From positions 620,001 to 684,000 of the forward strand of contig CP103416.1 in assembly GCA_024802545.1 (NCBI GenBank): a stretch of DNA of 64,000 nucleotides, written 5' to 3'. The notes beneath the pieces were generated by a model. The model worked only from the letters and a program-made list of their open reading frames with translations, was not told the origin of the DNA and searched no databases. Below are positions 11,201 to 22,548 of the stretch, in pieces. Position numbers and translations under genes: made by a program. Every line of letters begins with the position of its first letter. Position 1 is the first letter of the stretch. Source of the DNA: SAR92 clade bacterium H455. GTDB lineage: Bacteria; Pseudomonadota; Gammaproteobacteria; Pseudomonadales; Porticoccaceae.

Positions 11201-11224
11201 AGCTCTTTAATAGAGCTCTTTTAG
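11201..11224 (+). terminator. Rho-independent terminator after murA
   Basis: GAGCTC arms separated by a TTTAATA loop are followed by TTTT, 20 bp after the murA stop and about 50 bp before hisG. The arms are short, so termination may be partial. Confidence 0.6.
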
Positions 11225-11275
11225 CTCAGTAGACGTAACCACTGAGCATAACGAATAGTAAAAGCAGAAAGGCTA

Positions 11276-11911
11276 ATGACCCAGATAACTATCGCCCTGA
11301 CCAAGGGACGCATATTAAAAGAAACTCTTCCACTTCTGGCCCGCGCCGGAATCGTGCCGGCAGAGGATGTCTTTACCAGTCGCAAGCTGGTGTTTCCGAC
11401 TAATCGTGACAATGTCCGGTTGATTATTTTGCGTGGCTCAGATGTAACCACTTATGTGCAATTTGGTGCTGCAGATCTGGGGGTGGCAGGTAAAGATATG
11501 CTGCTTGAGCATCAAGGGGATGGCTACTATGAGCCGCTTGATCTGGGTATAGCGCGTTGCAAGTTAATGACTGCCGTACCTGTGGGTACAACCCAGCAGC
11601 ACAGCAGGCTGCGCGTTGCCACCAAATATATCAATGTTGCTCGTGAATACTACGCTCAGCAGGGCCGTCAGGCTGATCTGATCAAACTCTATGGGGCGAT
11701 GGAGTTGGCACCGATACTGGATCTGGCCCAAGAGATTGTCGATATAGTGGATACTGGCAACACTTTGCGCGCCAATGGTCTTGAGGCCAGAGACGAGATT
11801 GCCGAAATCAGCTCGCGCCTAATCGTCAACAAGGCGTCGATGAAAACCAAATTTTCTCAAGTGCAGGACATTGTCGATGCACTGAGAGAGGCGGTGGAGA
11901 GCAATTCATGA
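11276..11911 (+). CDS. hisG: ATP phosphoribosyltransferase, short (HisZ-dependent) form
   Basis: This 211-residue catalytic subunit of the first histidine-biosynthesis enzyme contains the PRPP-binding segment [20 protein letters not shown]. It lacks the C-terminal allosteric domain of the long form (about 300 residues), so it should need the HisZ regulatory subunit; no hisZ is in this window. It overlaps hisD by 4 bp, indicating translational coupling. Confidence 0.95.
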   Translation: MTQITIALTKGRILKETLPLLARAGIVPAEDVFTSRKLVFPTNRDNVRLIILRGSDVTTYVQFGAADLGVAGKDMLLEHQGDGYYEPLDLGIARCKLMTAVPVGTTQQHSRLRVATKYINVAREYYAQQGRQADLIKLYGAMELAPILDLAQEIVDIVDTGNTLRANGLEARDEIAEISSRLIVNKASMKTKFSQVQDIVDALREAVESNS

Positions 11912-13221
11912 TCAGCGACAAATGTGCCATCAAGAAGCTGTCTACCAGCGACGAAAATTTTGACCAAACCCTGAGTGAGCTGATCGCCTGGGATATGGTT
12001 TCAGACACCGCTGTGGAAGACGCGGTGATCGCAATTCTGCGTCAGGTCAAGGCTCAGGGTGATCAGGCGTTAATTGATCTGACTAATCGCTTTGATCGCT
12101 GTCAGATTGAAGAAATCAGTCAGTTAGTTATAGGGCAGGACCAACTTCAGCAAGCACTTGAGTCCATAGATGTGGCGACGCGAAACGCGCTAGAGACAGC
12201 TGCGGAGCGCATTCGTGACTACCACAGCCACCAGGAGCAGCCCTCTTGGCGGTATCAGGAAGCCGATGGCAGCGTTCTCGGGCAACAGATCACACCGCTA
12301 GATCGTGTCGGTATCTACGTGCCAGGTGGCAAAGCAAGCTATCCCTCATCTGTTCTAATGAACTGCATTCCGGCTCGCGTTGCCGGTGTGGGTGAAGTGA
12401 TTATGATGGTGCCCGCCCCGGACGGTGAGCTCAGTCCCATGGTACTCGCCGCTGCGGCCATTGCCGGTGTCGATCAGGTGTTTACCATTGGTGGCGCGCA
12501 GGCTATTGCCGCGCTCGCCTATGGCACTGAAACTGTCCCTAAAGTGGATAAAATTGTTGGCCCTGGCAATATCTATGTAGCCACGGCTAAGCGCATGGTG
12601 TTTGGATTGGTGGGTTTGGATATGGTTGCCGGGCCCAGTGAAATTCTGGTGGTCTGCGATGGCGACACCGATCCCGATTGGATTGCTATGGACCTATTCT
12701 CTCAAGCCGAGCACGATGAAGATGCTCAGGCAATCTTTGTCTCTTGGGATGCCGGCTATATAGCGGCAGTCCACAGCAGCATGACCAAATTGTTACCTGA
12801 GATGGAACGCAGCGAAATTATTCGCCAGTCTCTGGAGCGCCGCGGCGCACTGATTGAAGTGCGCGATGCCGATGAAGCCATAGAGTTAATCAATCGAATT
12901 GCTCCAGAGCATCTGGAATTGTCTGTTGCCGACCCTGAAGCCTGGCTGCCAAAAATTCGTCACGCTGGGGCTATTTTTATGGGGCGTCACACCGCCGAAG
13001 CATTGGGTGATTACTGTGCCGGTCCCAATCATGTGTTGCCAACCTCATCCACTGCGCGTTTTTCTTCGCCATTGGGTGTCTATGATTTTCAGAAGCGCAG
13101 TTCGCTGATTTTCTGTTCTGAGCAGGGCGCCTCTGATCTTGGCAAAGTGGCCTCGGTCTTGGGTCGCGGTGAGTCCCTGACAGCCCACGCGCGGTCTGCG
13201 GAATATCGAATTCGTGGCTAG
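11908..13221 (+). CDS. hisD: Histidinol dehydrogenase
   Basis: The 437-residue protein catalyses the last two steps of histidine synthesis, the NAD-dependent oxidation of histidinol to histidine. Family landmarks include [28 protein letters not shown], the zinc-site segment [12 protein letters not shown] and the catalytic APEHLEL histidine region. Spacing to hisC is 27 bp. The hisG-hisD-hisC order directly after murA is the Pseudomonas arrangement. Confidence 0.96.
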   Translation: MISDKCAIKKLSTSDENFDQTLSELIAWDMVSDTAVEDAVIAILRQVKAQGDQALIDLTNRFDRCQIEEISQLVIGQDQLQQALESIDVATRNALETAAERIRDYHSHQEQPSWRYQEADGSVLGQQITPLDRVGIYVPGGKASYPSSVLMNCIPARVAGVGEVIMMVPAPDGELSPMVLAAAAIAGVDQVFTIGGAQAIAALAYGTETVPKVDKIVGPGNIYVATAKRMVFGLVGLDMVAGPSEILVVCDGDTDPDWIAMDLFSQAEHDEDAQAIFVSWDAGYIAAVHSSMTKLLPEMERSEIIRQSLERRGALIEVRDADEAIELINRIAPEHLELSVADPEAWLPKIRHAGAIFMGRHTAEALGDYCAGPNHVLPTSSTARFSSPLGVYDFQKRSSLIFCSEQGASDLGKVASVLGRGESLTAHARSAEYRIRG

Positions 13222-13248
13222 AATGAAAAGCTAATACGAGAAGCAAAT

Positions 13249-14313
13249 ATGAGTAAGTTCTGGAGTGATTTTGTCGTTGGGCTAGAGCCCTATGTTCCGG
13301 GTGAGCAACCTGCGAATATCAATCTCACCAAGCTAAATACCAATGAGAACCCCTACCCGCCCTCGCCAGCCGTGATGCAGGCCATGGAAAATGCGGTGAA
13401 CGATGACTTGCGTCTCTATCCGCCTTCCAACGCGGATCAGCTTAAGCAAACTCTCGCTGATTATTTCCAGCTGACACCGGAACAGGTGTTCGTTGGCAAT
13501 GGCTCTGATGAGGTATTGGCTCATGTATTTAATGGCCTGTTTCGCCAGGCGCAGCCAATCTTATATCCGGACATAAGCTACAGTTTTTATCCTGTCTACT
13601 GCGGTCTCTACGATATTGAATTTAGTCAGATACCGCTGGCCGATGATTACAGTCTCGATTTAGAGGGCTATCGTCGTGCAAATGGCGGAATTATTTTCCC
13701 TAATCCCAATGCACCTACTGGCAGACTGCTGGGCCTTGATGCCATTGAGGCTTTGCTTCAAGACAACAGAGATTCTGTGGTGGTAGTGGATGAAGCCTAT
13801 ATTGACTTTGCTGAGGCCGGATCTAGCGCCGTCAGTTTGATAGACCAATACGACAATCTACTGGTTGTGCAAACCATGTCTAAGTCGCGCTCATTGGCGG
13901 GCATGAGAATTGGTTATGCCATGGGCTCGAAGATATTAATTGAAGGGCTGGAGCGGATTAAAAATAGTTTTAACTCCTACCCCCTTGGCCATGTTCAGTT
14001 GGCTGCAGCCATCGCTTCTTTTAATGACCCGGACTATTTTGCGACCATGCGTGAGAGGGTGATCTCTAGTCGCGAATGGATAGTTGAACAGCTCAAGGTG
14101 CTCGGCTTTGACGTGCTGCCCTCAGCGGCGAATTTTGTGCTCGCCCGCCACTCTGATGAGAATGGTTTGGCTCTAACGCAATCTCTGAGAGATAAAAATA
14201 TTATTATCCGCCACTTTAATAAGCCGCGGCTCAGTCAATTTTTGCGCATTACGGTGGGCACGCCAGAGCAAAACCAACAGCTGATTGATGCCTTGGGCGA
14301 GATTATTGGCTAG
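13249..14313 (+). CDS. hisC: Histidinol-phosphate aminotransferase
   Basis: This 354-residue fold-type I PLP aminotransferase has the early motif [12 protein letters not shown], the segment [11 protein letters not shown] and the Schiff-base lysine in [16 protein letters not shown]. It converts imidazole-acetol phosphate to histidinol phosphate. It is the last gene of the cluster and converges with the minus-strand protease gene 49 bp downstream. Confidence 0.94.
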   Translation: MSKFWSDFVVGLEPYVPGEQPANINLTKLNTNENPYPPSPAVMQAMENAVNDDLRLYPPSNADQLKQTLADYFQLTPEQVFVGNGSDEVLAHVFNGLFRQAQPILYPDISYSFYPVYCGLYDIEFSQIPLADDYSLDLEGYRRANGGIIFPNPNAPTGRLLGLDAIEALLQDNRDSVVVVDEAYIDFAEAGSSAVSLIDQYDNLLVVQTMSKSRSLAGMRIGYAMGSKILIEGLERIKNSFNSYPLGHVQLAAAIASFNDPDYFATMRERVISSREWIVEQLKVLGFDVLPSAANFVLARHSDENGLALTQSLRDKNIIIRHFNKPRLSQFLRITVGTPEQNQQLIDALGEIIG

Positions 14314-14362
14314 AGCTGTCTTTGAAGAACTGTTTTATTGAATGCTTTGTGAAGTGTTTTAT

Positions 14363-15517
14363 TTAGAGCGGGCTAGTGGGCCGAATACCCGCAACAGCAG
14401 TTACGGCAAAGGTCGCACCCTGACGCCAAATTTCTAATTCAATCGGCGCACCAGGCGCCACATCGGCAATCTGGCTGATACTGCTCTGACGATCGGTGAC
14501 CGGCTCGCCATTGATCTTGACCACTATATCCCCGGGCTGAATGCCCACCAGAAAAGCTGGGCTGCCATTGTAAATCGCTCGCACCAGCAGCCCTTGATAA
14601 ATGGGTAAGTTCAGGCGCTTGGCAATTGGTTGAGTCAAGGGGAAGGCATCCATACCCAGCCAGCCGCGCACTACATAGCCGTAGCTAATAATATCGTTGA
14701 GCACTTTCTCTGCAGTATCAGCTGGAATGGCAAAACCAATACCTACCGAACCAGCCTGATTGAGAATTGCCGTATTGATGCCGAGCAAATTGCCGTAGCT
14801 ATCGACCAGCGCGCCACCTGAGTTACCAGGATTGATATCGGCATCGGTTTGAATAAAGTTCTCAAAGGTATTGAGTCCGAGGCCATTGCGGCCAGTAGCG
14901 CTGACAATACCTTGAGTAACCGTCTGGCCTACGCCGTAGGGATTGCCTATCGCCAGTACCACGTCGCCAATTTGAGCTTGGGTTGGCTCGCCCACAGAGA
15001 TAGGCTGCAGGTTATCGGCTTCAATCTTTAAGACAGCTAGATCAGTTTCTGGATCTTTACCCACCACAATGGCGGGGGCTTCGCGACCATCGTAGAGCAG
15101 CACCAATATCTGGTCAGCGCCATCGATAACATGATTGTTGGTCAGCATAAAGCCGTCTTCCTGCATGATTACGCCGGAGCCGAGGGAGGACTGAATGCGC
15201 TGCTGTTGATTGTTAAATAGACGTCGAAAGTAGGGGTCGTCGAGCAGTGGGTGATTGGAGGGCTTGGTTATAGTTCGCGTATATATATTTACTACAGAAG
15301 GTGCGGCGCGTTTCACTGCGTGGGAGTAGGATACGGGCCCTGTCCATTCGTTGCCGTGGCTGCGGTGATCGAGGTCCATCGATGACTCTTCAGCGCCATT
15401 GCCCTGTTGGCGAATCTCAGGGAACACCAGCAGTATCAAGGCGGCGGCACACAGACCGACTAATATCGGTTTGCCGAGGTAACGAATAATAAGATTCACT
15501 GTGCGATTTGAGGTCAC
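14363..15517 (-). CDS. DegS/AlgW-type periplasmic serine protease
   Basis: The 384-residue protein has one N-terminal transmembrane anchor (LVGLCAAALILLVF, residues about 17-30), a trypsin-like domain and a single PDZ domain near residues 280-375. Catalytic residues are visible: His in TNNHVIDGAD, Asp in ETDLAVLK, Ser in NPGNSGGAL. One PDZ plus a membrane anchor points to DegS/AlgW, the site-1 protease that cleaves the RseA/MucA anti-sigma factor, rather than to DegP. Linkage to hisC matches algW in Pseudomonas. The N-terminal extension is longer than in DegS. Confidence 0.9.
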   Translation of the reverse strand: MTSNRTVNLIIRYLGKPILVGLCAAALILLVFPEIRQQGNGAEESSMDLDHRSHGNEWTGPVSYSHAVKRAAPSVVNIYTRTITKPSNHPLLDDPYFRRLFNNQQQRIQSSLGSGVIMQEDGFMLTNNHVIDGADQILVLLYDGREAPAIVVGKDPETDLAVLKIEADNLQPISVGEPTQAQIGDVVLAIGNPYGVGQTVTQGIVSATGRNGLGLNTFENFIQTDADINPGNSGGALVDSYGNLLGINTAILNQAGSVGIGFAIPADTAEKVLNDIISYGYVVRGWLGMDAFPLTQPIAKRLNLPIYQGLLVRAIYNGSPAFLVGIQPGDIVVKINGEPVTDRQSSISQIADVAPGAPIELEIWRQGATFAVTAVAGIRPTSPL

Positions 15518-15576
15518 GCCTGTCTCTCAATTTCTTCTGGTATAAGCGTTAGATTATGGCACAAAAGTTCAGTTAT

Positions 15577-15879
15577 TCAGCGCAATAAGTTAGATAGCCG
15601 TGGATCTGGCGTCTTGGCTTTGCGGTATATAAGTAGCATATGGCCGATGGATTGCACCAGAGTCGCGCTGTGGCTAGTGCAAATAGTGTTTGTCAGGGCT
15701 TTTTTGGCATCACGATCTTCAGCGACCAGCTTAATCTTAATTAATTCATGGTCGGTAAGGGCGCGTTCGATCTCATTAGTGACGTTTTCGGTGAGGCCGT
15801 TACCGGCTACTGTCACTACAGGCTTAAGATTATGGCCTAATCGACGTAAATGTTTTTTATCCGCGTTGGAACTTGTCAT
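15577..15879 (-). CDS. yhbY: Ribosome assembly RNA-binding protein YhbY (CRM domain)
   Basis: This 100-residue single CRM-domain protein has the motif LRRLGHNLKPVVTVAGNGLTENV and the KIKLV segment. YhbY binds pre-50S particles. It is divergent from rlmE (48-bp gap), which is another 50S-maturation factor. In E. coli and Pseudomonas yhbY also adjoins rlmE, but there greA sits on its other side; here greA is at 54874-55350. Confidence 0.93.
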   Translation of the reverse strand: MTSSNADKKHLRRLGHNLKPVVTVAGNGLTENVTNEIERALTDHELIKIKLVAEDRDAKKALTNTICTSHSATLVQSIGHMLLIYRKAKTPDPRLSNLLR

Positions 15880-15927
15880 AATGCACGACTCACTTTAAAG
15901 GTCGGCCATTCTAGCTAAAACAACCCC

Positions 15928-16545
15928 ATGGCGAAATCGAAAAATCGTAGTTGGATAAAACAACATGTAAAAGACCCTTATGTGCAAATGTCACAGAAGG
16001 ATGGCTATCGCTCCCGTGCAAGCTATAAGTTACTTGAGATCATTGAGAAGGATCGCTTGATCCGCCCTGGCATGACCGTCGTAGACCTAGGGGCAGCCCC
16101 AGGTGGATGGTCTCAGGTGGCGATGGACTTAGTGGGTCATGAGGGCCGTGTTCATGCGCTAGATCTGCTGCCTATGGACGGTATTGCCGGGGTTGATTTT
16201 ATTCTCGGAGATTTTACCGAAGATAAAATATTACAGGAGCTCCTAGGGCTAATCGATAATCGGCCTGTTGACCTTGTAATTTCGGATATGGCCCCCAACT
16301 TAACAGGTAGTAAAGCAGTAGATCAGCCCACCAGTATTTATTTGGTTGAGCTCGCTGTTGATCTAGCCTGCAAAGTAATGAAGCCAGAAGGCGTTTTTAT
16401 TGCCAAACTTTTCCAGGGTGAAGGATTCGATGAGTTTGTGCGACACGTTAGAACATTGTTTGATAGAGTCAGTATGCGAAAGCCCGACGCCTCGAGATCA
16501 AAATCTCGGGAAGTCTACATGGTTGCCAAGGGCTTAAAAGCCTGA
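15928..16545 (+). CDS. rlmE: 23S rRNA 2'-O-methyltransferase (Um2552)
   Basis: This 205-residue Rossmann-fold methyltransferase has the SAM motif [14 protein letters not shown]. Catalytic K-D-K-E tetrad segments are visible ([32 protein letters not shown]). RlmE methylates U2552 in the A-loop late in 50S assembly. It is followed 16 bp later by ftsH; in E. coli the pair forms a heat-shock operon. I did not find a convincing sigma-32 promoter here. Confidence 0.95.
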   Translation: MAKSKNRSWIKQHVKDPYVQMSQKDGYRSRASYKLLEIIEKDRLIRPGMTVVDLGAAPGGWSQVAMDLVGHEGRVHALDLLPMDGIAGVDFILGDFTEDKILQELLGLIDNRPVDLVISDMAPNLTGSKAVDQPTSIYLVELAVDLACKVMKPEGVFIAKLFQGEGFDEFVRHVRTLFDRVSMRKPDASRSKSREVYMVAKGLKA

Positions 16546-16561
16546 TTATGAGGATAATAAC

Positions 16562-18502
16562 TTGAACGATTTGGTTAAAAATTTGGTTGTGTGGTTGGTT
16601 TTGGCCGCCATTCTGATGTCTGTTTTCAATAGCTTCACGCCAAAAGAAGCGGAAAACGAGATCATCTATTCGGAATTCGTGACCGATGTGCAAAACGAAC
16701 GCGTCTCAAGTGTTTCCATCAGTGGTTTGATTATCGAAGGCGTGCGTTTCGATGGTTCAACCTTCAAGACTGTGCGGCCTAATGTTCAAGATCCCGGTTT
16801 GATGGATGACCTGCTCAATCACAATGTTCAAGTGGTGGGTAAAGAACCTGAGACACCTAGCCTGCTCTCTCAGCTGCTGGTCGCAGCCTTTCCGATATTA
16901 TTAATTCTGGCAATTTTTGTCTTCTTTATGCGTCAAATGCAGGGCGGTGCCGGCGGCAAGGGCGGCCCCATGAGCTTTGGTAAGAGCAAAGCCAAGCTGC
17001 TCAATAGCGATCAGATTAGCACTACATTCGCCGATGTGGCCGGCGTCGATGAAGCCAAGGAAGATGTTAGCGAACTGGTTGATTTCCTTAGTGACCCCAC
17101 TAGATTTCAACGCCTTGGCGGACGTATCCCCAAGGGCGTATTAATGGTCGGCCCCCCGGGGACAGGTAAAACTCTGCTGGCGAAAGCGATTGCCGGCGAA
17201 GCCAAGGTGCCATTCTTCTCAATTTCCGGTTCTGACTTTGTTGAAATGTTCGTCGGTGTAGGTGCCGCGCGCGTGCGGGATATGTTTGAGCAGGCCAAGA
17301 AGCAAGCGCCGTGCATTATCTTTATCGATGAGATCGATGCTGTCGGCCGCCATCGTGGCGGTGGCTATGGTGGCGGTAACGATGAGCGCGAGCAGACGTT
17401 GAACCAGCTGCTAGTGGAAATGGATGGCTTTGAAGGCAATGAAGGCGTCATCGTCATTGCTGCAACCAACCGTCCCGACGTGTTGGATAAAGCCTTACTG
17501 CGCCCGGGCCGCTTTGATCGTCAAGTCTATGTCAGCCTGCCAGATATTCGTGGTCGCGAACAGATTCTTAAAGTTCACGCGCGCAAAGTGCCTATAGATG
17601 AGAGTGTTGAGTTGGCTGTGATCGCTCGCGGTACGCCCGGTTTCTCTGGTGCCGATCTGGCCAATCTGATCAATGAAGCGGCGCTATTTTCCGCTCGCAG
17701 CAACCGTCGCGTAGTCGGTATGGAAGAGTTTGAGCAAGCCCGAGACAAAATCATGATGGGCGCAGAGCGCCGCTCCATGGTCATGTCCGATAAAGAGAAG
17801 GCCAATACCGCCTATCACGAAGCCGGTCATGCGATTATCGGCAAGCTAGTTCCCGAACACGATCCAGTTCACAAGGTCACTATTATTCCCCGCGGCCGAG
17901 CCCTGGGTGTAACCCAGTACCTGCCCGAAGAAGATCGCTACAGCATGAGCCGACGTCAGCTGTTTAGTCAGCTCTGCAGCCTGTTTGGCGGACGTCTCGC
18001 CGAAGAGTTGATTGGTGGCTTGGATGGCGTCACCACAGGTGCCTCCAATGATATTGAGCGGGCCACTCAGATGGCGCGCAATATGGTCACGAAATGGGGG
18101 CTCAGCGAGACCATGGGTCCGGTGCTCTACGGTGAAGATGAGGCGCAAAATCCTGGTGGCGGCAATGCCCACTACTCAGAAGATACCTCGCGTCAGATCG
18201 ACCAAGAGGTTCGCACTATCTTGGACGACGCATACAAGCAGGCCAAGAAGTTGCTTGAAGATAATCGCGATATTCTCGAGTCAATGAAAGAAGCCTTGAT
18301 GGAGTTTGAAACCATTGATTCTGATCAGGTTGACGACCTAATGCATAGACGCAAAGTCCGTCCGCCGAAGCATTGGGATGACAATGATTCGGATACAGGT
18401 GCTGGTAAGCAGTCTGCTGGACCCACTGAAGAGGCCTCTAAAGAGCCTCTCAAAGAGCCAGCCAAAGAGGGCCCCATTGGAGGGCCCGTAGAAGAAGTCT
18501 AA
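16562..18502 (+). CDS. ftsH: ATP-dependent zinc metalloprotease FtsH
   Basis: The 646-residue inner-membrane AAA+ protease has two N-terminal transmembrane segments ([12 protein letters not shown] and [17 protein letters not shown]), Walker A GPPGTGKT, Walker B IIFIDEID and the zinc site HEAGH. It starts with TTG at 16562; AGGA at 16550-16553 gives a good spacing and no ATG fits the family N-terminus. FtsH degrades LpxC, sigma-32 and misassembled membrane proteins in E. coli. The C-terminal tail is a low-complexity run of Lys-Glu-Pro repeats. Confidence 0.96.
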   Translation: MNDLVKNLVVWLVLAAILMSVFNSFTPKEAENEIIYSEFVTDVQNERVSSVSISGLIIEGVRFDGSTFKTVRPNVQDPGLMDDLLNHNVQVVGKEPETPSLLSQLLVAAFPILLILAIFVFFMRQMQGGAGGKGGPMSFGKSKAKLLNSDQISTTFADVAGVDEAKEDVSELVDFLSDPTRFQRLGGRIPKGVLMVGPPGTGKTLLAKAIAGEAKVPFFSISGSDFVEMFVGVGAARVRDMFEQAKKQAPCIIFIDEIDAVGRHRGGGYGGGNDEREQTLNQLLVEMDGFEGNEGVIVIAATNRPDVLDKALLRPGRFDRQVYVSLPDIRGREQILKVHARKVPIDESVELAVIARGTPGFSGADLANLINEAALFSARSNRRVVGMEEFEQARDKIMMGAERRSMVMSDKEKANTAYHEAGHAIIGKLVPEHDPVHKVTIIPRGRALGVTQYLPEEDRYSMSRRQLFSQLCSLFGGRLAEELIGGLDGVTTGASNDIERATQMARNMVTKWGLSETMGPVLYGEDEAQNPGGGNAHYSEDTSRQIDQEVRTILDDAYKQAKKLLEDNRDILESMKEALMEFETIDSDQVDDLMHRRKVRPPKHWDDNDSDTGAGKQSAGPTEEASKEPLKEPAKEGPIGGPVEEV

Positions 18503-18519
18503 CTCGATAGAGCAGGAAT

Positions 18520-18553
18520 AGCCTCGCTGCCGTAATGGTTGCGGGGCTTTTTA
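18520..18553 (+). terminator. Terminator between ftsH and folP
   Basis: AGCCTCGC (18520-18527) pairs with GCGGGGCT (18541-18548) through one G-T pair, followed by a T run. Its 3' arm lies within the longest possible folP frame, which argues that folP starts downstream of it. Confidence 0.65.
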
Positions 18554-18558
18554 CTTTT

Positions 18559-19458
18559 ATGAATGCAATGACGCTTATCTGTGGTAATAAAACACTGGAT
18601 CTATCGCGCCCCGCGGTGATGGGTATTGTCAATATTACCCCCGACTCCTTCTCCGACGGGGGCCAACTGTGCGTCGGTGAAAAAGTCGATCTGGATAAAA
18701 CCCTGCAGACAGTGGAATCGATGTTGGCCGACGGTGCAGATATTATTGATATTGGCGGTGAATCGACGCGCCCCGGTGCCTCACCGGTTACGACTCAGCA
18801 AGAGTTAGATCGCGTGTTGCCTGTGGTCCAGGCCGTGAGCGCAAGATTTGATGCTCTGATCTCAGTGGATACCAGCACTGCACAGGTGATCACAGAGGCC
18901 TCAAAGGCCGGTGCCCATCTACTTAATGATGTCCGTGCCCTGCGGCGCGAGGGAGCTCTTCAGGCTGCTGCAGCCACTGGATTGCCTGTTTGTTTGATGC
19001 ATATGCAGAATCAGCCGGCTAGCATGCAGGCAAATCCCGTCTACACTGATGTGGTCACTGAGGTGTTAAATTTTTTACAGCAGCGCAAGCAAGCCTGCTT
19101 AGATGTAGGGATTGCCAGTGAACAGATACTACTGGATCCGGGGTTTGGTTTCGGTAAGACCCTTGAGCACAATCTGGCATTGTCCAGCTCTCTGGATCGC
19201 TTTGTGGATACAGGTCAGAGTCTGCTGTTGGGTGTCTCTCGGAAGACTATGATCGGCCAGTTAATCAATTCAAATATAGATAATAGACTGATTGGAAGTG
19301 TTACCATGGCGCTTTTAATGGCCCAGTCAGTTGCTCAGCGACGAGCGCAGATCGGTTGCTCAAATGGAATCATACTGCGTGTGCATGATGTGCGCGAGAC
19401 GGTGCAGGTATTAACTGTCTGGCAGCGCACAATAGATTTCAAGAAAGAGATAATTTAA
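18559..19458 (+). CDS. folP: Dihydropteroate synthase
   Basis: This TIM-barrel folate enzyme is the sulfonamide target. It has [11 protein letters not shown] (pterin/pyrophosphate loop), GGESTRPGA and the late segment [11 protein letters not shown]. It joins hydroxymethyl-dihydropterin pyrophosphate to p-aminobenzoate. In-frame ATGs exist at 18535, 18559 and 18568. The first lies inside the terminator hairpin and adds a hydrophobic stretch not found in the family. The two later ones give the usual N-terminus ([13 protein letters not shown]), so I chose 18559; 18568 is equally possible. glmM follows 2 bp after the stop. Confidence 0.93.
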   Translation: MNAMTLICGNKTLDLSRPAVMGIVNITPDSFSDGGQLCVGEKVDLDKTLQTVESMLADGADIIDIGGESTRPGASPVTTQQELDRVLPVVQAVSARFDALISVDTSTAQVITEASKAGAHLLNDVRALRREGALQAAAATGLPVCLMHMQNQPASMQANPVYTDVVTEVLNFLQQRKQACLDVGIASEQILLDPGFGFGKTLEHNLALSSSLDRFVDTGQSLLLGVSRKTMIGQLINSNIDNRLIGSVTMALLMAQSVAQRRAQIGCSNGIILRVHDVRETVQVLTVWQRTIDFKKEII

Positions 19459-19460
19459 CT

Positions 19461-20816
19461 ATGACGAGAAAGTATTTTGGTACCGACGGCATTCGCGGAC
19501 GTGTAGGCGAAGCACCTATTACAGCAGATTTTTTCCTTAAGCTTGGCTGGGCTGCCGGCACAGTTCTGACGCGTAATGCCGTAGGCAAAAAACGTGTATT
19601 GATCGGTAAGGACACCAGAGTATCTGGTTATATGTTTGAGTCCGCTCTTGAAGCTGGCCTGATCGCCGCGGGTGTCGATGTTGATATGCTTGGGCCTATG
19701 CCGACACCGGCCATTGCTTATCTGACGCGGACCTTTCGCGCCGCCGCCGGTATTGTTATCAGCGCATCGCACAATGCAGTAGAAGATAATGGCATTAAGT
19801 TCTTCGGCGCTGACGGTTACAAGCTGTCAGACGAAATCGAACTTGAGATCGAAGCCTTGCTCGACCAGCCACTGGTCACCAATGGCTCGAATTATCTCGG
19901 CAAAGCGCGGCGCATCACCGATGCTGCAGGTCGTTATGTAGAATTTTGCAAAGGCAGTCTGCCCTCGGGGTTTAACCTTCAGGGAATGAAAGTGGTGCTC
20001 GACTGTGCCCATGGCGCAACCTATGACGTGGGCCCAAAAGTCTTTAAAGAGCTGGGCGCCACCACTATTATCATGGGCAATCAGCCCAATGGTTTTAATA
20101 TCAATGATCAATGTGGGTCAACCTACACTGCCGGGCTGTCTTCTGCCGTATTGGATAATCAGGCAGATCTAGGTATCGCCTTTGATGGTGACGGCGATCG
20201 TGTTCTATTTATTGACGATCAGGGTGATCTGGTCGATGGCGATGAATTATTGTTTATTATCGCCCAGCATCGCCATCAGTTTCAGGGCGGCTGTAATGGT
20301 GTCGCTGGCACTCAGATGAGTAACCTGGGGCTCGAATTGGCCCTGGCAGAGATGAATATTCCCTTCGTGCGCACCAAAGTCGGCGACCGCTATGTGGTTG
20401 AGGCAATGAAAGAGCACAACTGGGTTCTCGGCGGCGAAGGCTCGGGCCATGTCCTCTGTAGTGACCTCAATACCACTGGTGATGGCATAGTGTCGGCGCT
20501 TCAGGTCTTGAGAGCTGTGGTTGATAGCGGCAAGTCCCTGCGTGAACTCAAGAATGGCATGAGCAAACTGCCAATGTTAATGATCAATGTTCGTCTCTCT
20601 CAGAAGATCGATCTCAGTGGTGACGAAGCGATCAATCGTGCCGTTGCCGAGGCTGAAGAAAAGCTTGCTGGTCGCGGTCGTATTTTACTTAGACCTTCGG
20701 GAACCGAACCCTTGATTCGGGTGATGGTCGAGGGTGAAGACAGTGCATTGGTGGAGAGTTTAGCCGCAGCCATTGCTGAAATCGTTAAACAGCGGGTAGA
20801 GGCACTTAAAAGCTGA
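19461..20816 (+). CDS. glmM: Phosphoglucosamine mutase
   Basis: This 451-residue alpha-D-phosphohexomutase has the phosphoserine motif SASHN (Ser103), the Mg2+ loop DGDGDR and the sugar-binding GGEGSGH. It converts glucosamine-6-phosphate to glucosamine-1-phosphate for UDP-GlcNAc, which feeds MurA and LPS. The folP-glmM pairing is conserved in gammaproteobacteria. Confidence 0.96.
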   Translation: MTRKYFGTDGIRGRVGEAPITADFFLKLGWAAGTVLTRNAVGKKRVLIGKDTRVSGYMFESALEAGLIAAGVDVDMLGPMPTPAIAYLTRTFRAAAGIVISASHNAVEDNGIKFFGADGYKLSDEIELEIEALLDQPLVTNGSNYLGKARRITDAAGRYVEFCKGSLPSGFNLQGMKVVLDCAHGATYDVGPKVFKELGATTIIMGNQPNGFNINDQCGSTYTAGLSSAVLDNQADLGIAFDGDGDRVLFIDDQGDLVDGDELLFIIAQHRHQFQGGCNGVAGTQMSNLGLELALAEMNIPFVRTKVGDRYVVEAMKEHNWVLGGEGSGHVLCSDLNTTGDGIVSALQVLRAVVDSGKSLRELKNGMSKLPMLMINVRLSQKIDLSGDEAINRAVAEAEEKLAGRGRILLRPSGTEPLIRVMVEGEDSALVESLAAAIAEIVKQRVEALKS

Positions 20817-20894
20817 TTTGCTTATTGTATCTTAGCCTGCAGTCGGGTAGGATTTGCGCCCTTTCGCGGGACTGCACTCAAGGGAGTACTCAGG

Positions 20895-21638
20895 ATGGGT
20901 AAACCGCTGATCGCGGGCAACTGGAAAATGCATGGTACAGCTGAATCGGCGCGAAAATTAGCGACCCAGCTCAGCCAGCACAGGTCCCAGGACGCTGTCG
21001 CAGAGATGATCGTTTTTCCGCCGTTGTTACATATACCGGCGGTCAGCGATATTCTTGCTACTAGCAGTATTAGCATTGGTGCGCAAAATGTTTCCCAGTA
21101 CTCTAATGGTGCTTACACAGGTGAAGTCTCTGCGGAGATGTTGCTAGACCAGGGTTGTAAGTATGTTTTGGTTGGGCACTCAGAGCGGCGAGCCGTTTTC
21201 GGTGAGAGCGACCAGACCGTTGCTGAAAAATTTAGAGCAGCACAGAATGCGGGAGTGATACCGATCCTCTGTGTTGGAGAAAGCTTTTCACAGCGCCAGC
21301 AAGATGCGACGCTTGAAGTGGTAGCAAAGCAGATTAGCGCAGTGATTGACCTTGTAGGTCTAGATAAGGTCTGCCAATCAGTGATTGCCTATGAGCCGGT
21401 TTGGGCAATAGGAACCGGTGAGACAGCAAGTCCGGAGCAGGCTCAGGAAGTGCATGCTGCTATACGTACACAGCTTGGCAAAGCGGGGCGATCGACTACG
21501 TTGCTCTATGGCGGCAGCGTCAATAAGGGCAATGCAGCAGAACTTTTTAAGCAACCAGACATCAATGGTGGGCTGGTTGGTGGGGCCTCCCTTGAGGCAG
21601 ACGAATTTATGAATATTGCACAATTGGTAGAAGCGTAA
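20895..21638 (+). CDS. tpiA: Triosephosphate isomerase
   Basis: The 247-residue TIM-barrel enzyme has all active-site segments: GNWKMHG (Lys), VGHSERR (His) and [10 protein letters not shown] (Glu). It interconverts dihydroxyacetone phosphate and glyceraldehyde-3-phosphate. CAAGGGAG upstream of the ATG is a good ribosome binding site. secG starts 2 bp after its stop, as in Pseudomonas. Confidence 0.97.
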   Translation: MGKPLIAGNWKMHGTAESARKLATQLSQHRSQDAVAEMIVFPPLLHIPAVSDILATSSISIGAQNVSQYSNGAYTGEVSAEMLLDQGCKYVLVGHSERRAVFGESDQTVAEKFRAAQNAGVIPILCVGESFSQRQQDATLEVVAKQISAVIDLVGLDKVCQSVIAYEPVWAIGTGETASPEQAQEVHAAIRTQLGKAGRSTTLLYGGSVNKGNAAELFKQPDINGGLVGGASLEADEFMNIAQLVEA

Positions 21639-21640
21639 TC

Positions 21641-21991
21641 ATGGAAAATTTTATTCTAATCTTTCACTTTCTAATCGCCGTAGTTCTGATTGGGCTTATT
21701 TTAGTCCAGCAAGGTAAGGGCGCGGAGGCGGGGGCTTCATTTGGTGCCGGCGGATCACAGACCGTGTTTGGCAGTGGCGGCAGCTGGAACTTCTTCAGCA
21801 GAATGACCGCGATACTGTCGACAATCTTTTTTGTCACCAGTGTTAGTCTCGCGGTTATTGCGAAAAATAAAACTGTTGTCGATGCTGATCTGTTGCCAGA
21901 AATGGAAGTGATTCCTTTCGATTCGGCAATTGACATGGATATACCAGCAGTAGAAACAAAGTCAGAGCAAAGCTCTGAAATCCCTCAGTAA
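21641..21991 (+). CDS. secG: Preprotein translocase subunit SecG
   Basis: This 116-residue protein has two transmembrane segments (residues about 3-21 and 52-70) and the conserved cytoplasmic loop [17 protein letters not shown]. SecG assists SecYE/SecA translocation. The tail after residue 75 is acidic and longer than in E. coli. It is followed by the tRNA-Leu repeat array. Confidence 0.94.
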   Translation: MENFILIFHFLIAVVLIGLILVQQGKGAEAGASFGAGGSQTVFGSGGSWNFFSRMTAILSTIFFVTSVSLAVIAKNKTVVDADLLPEMEVIPFDSAIDMDIPAVETKSEQSSEIPQ

Positions 21992-22008
21992 TACAAAGTT
22001 TGTAACAT

Positions 22009-22548
22009 GCCCAAGTGGTGGAATTGGTAGACGATGGGCAGGAGCCCGAGTGTCGCGATAGGCAGGACGCCGGTAGCGACCACGCTCAGCGTGTTGCTGA
22101 TATTGGCACGAAGTAATTAAGTGTAGAGAGTTAGATGTTATATGCCCAAGTGGTGGAATTGGTAGACGATGGGCAGGAGCCCGAGTGTCGCGATAGGCAG
22201 GACGCCGGTAGCGACCACGCTCAGCGTGTTGCTGATATTGGCACGAAGTAATTAAGTGTAGAGAGTTAGATGTTATATGCCCAAGTGGTGGAATTGGTAG
22301 ACGATGGGCAGGAGCCCGAGTGTCGCGATAGGCAGGACGCCGGTAGCGACCACGCTCAGCGTGTCGCTGATATTGGCACGAAGCAATTAAGTGTAGAGAG
22401 TTAGATGTTATATGCCCAAGTGGTGGAATTGGTAGACGATGGGCAGGAGCCCGAGTGTCGCGATAGGCAGGACGCCGGTAGCGACCACGCTCAGCGTGTT
22501 GCTGATATTGGCACGAAGCAATTAAGTGTAGAGAGTTAGATGTTATAT
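22009..22548 (+). repeat. Four 135-bp tandem repeats carrying the 5' end of tRNA-Leu
   Basis: Units start at 22009, 22144, 22279 and 22414, with exact 135-bp spacing, and the real tRNA-Leu starts at 22549 in the same register. Each unit begins with the first 24 nt of the tRNA (through GGTAGAC) and then diverges. The remaining 111 nt differ between units at only a few positions (T/C in the GTGTTGCTG segment and in GAAGTAATT). The unit is rich in hairpins: GCCCA...TGGGC, GGGCAGGAGCCC, GTCGC-N4-GGC-N5-GCC-N4-GCGAC and CACGC-TCA-GCGTG. No complete tRNA can form from a unit. Function is unknown. Confidence 0.95.

Noticed and set aside
18535-18558. Upstream ATG for folP
   Set aside because: It lies inside the ftsH terminator hairpin and would add a hydrophobic N-terminus absent from dihydropteroate synthases.
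22009-22548. Four additional tRNA-Leu genes
   Set aside because: Only the first 24 nt match the tRNA; no anticodon arm, T arm or 3' acceptor strand is present in the repeats.
22009-22548. CRISPR array
   Set aside because: Units are contiguous 135-bp direct repeats with no variable spacers, and no cas genes are nearby.
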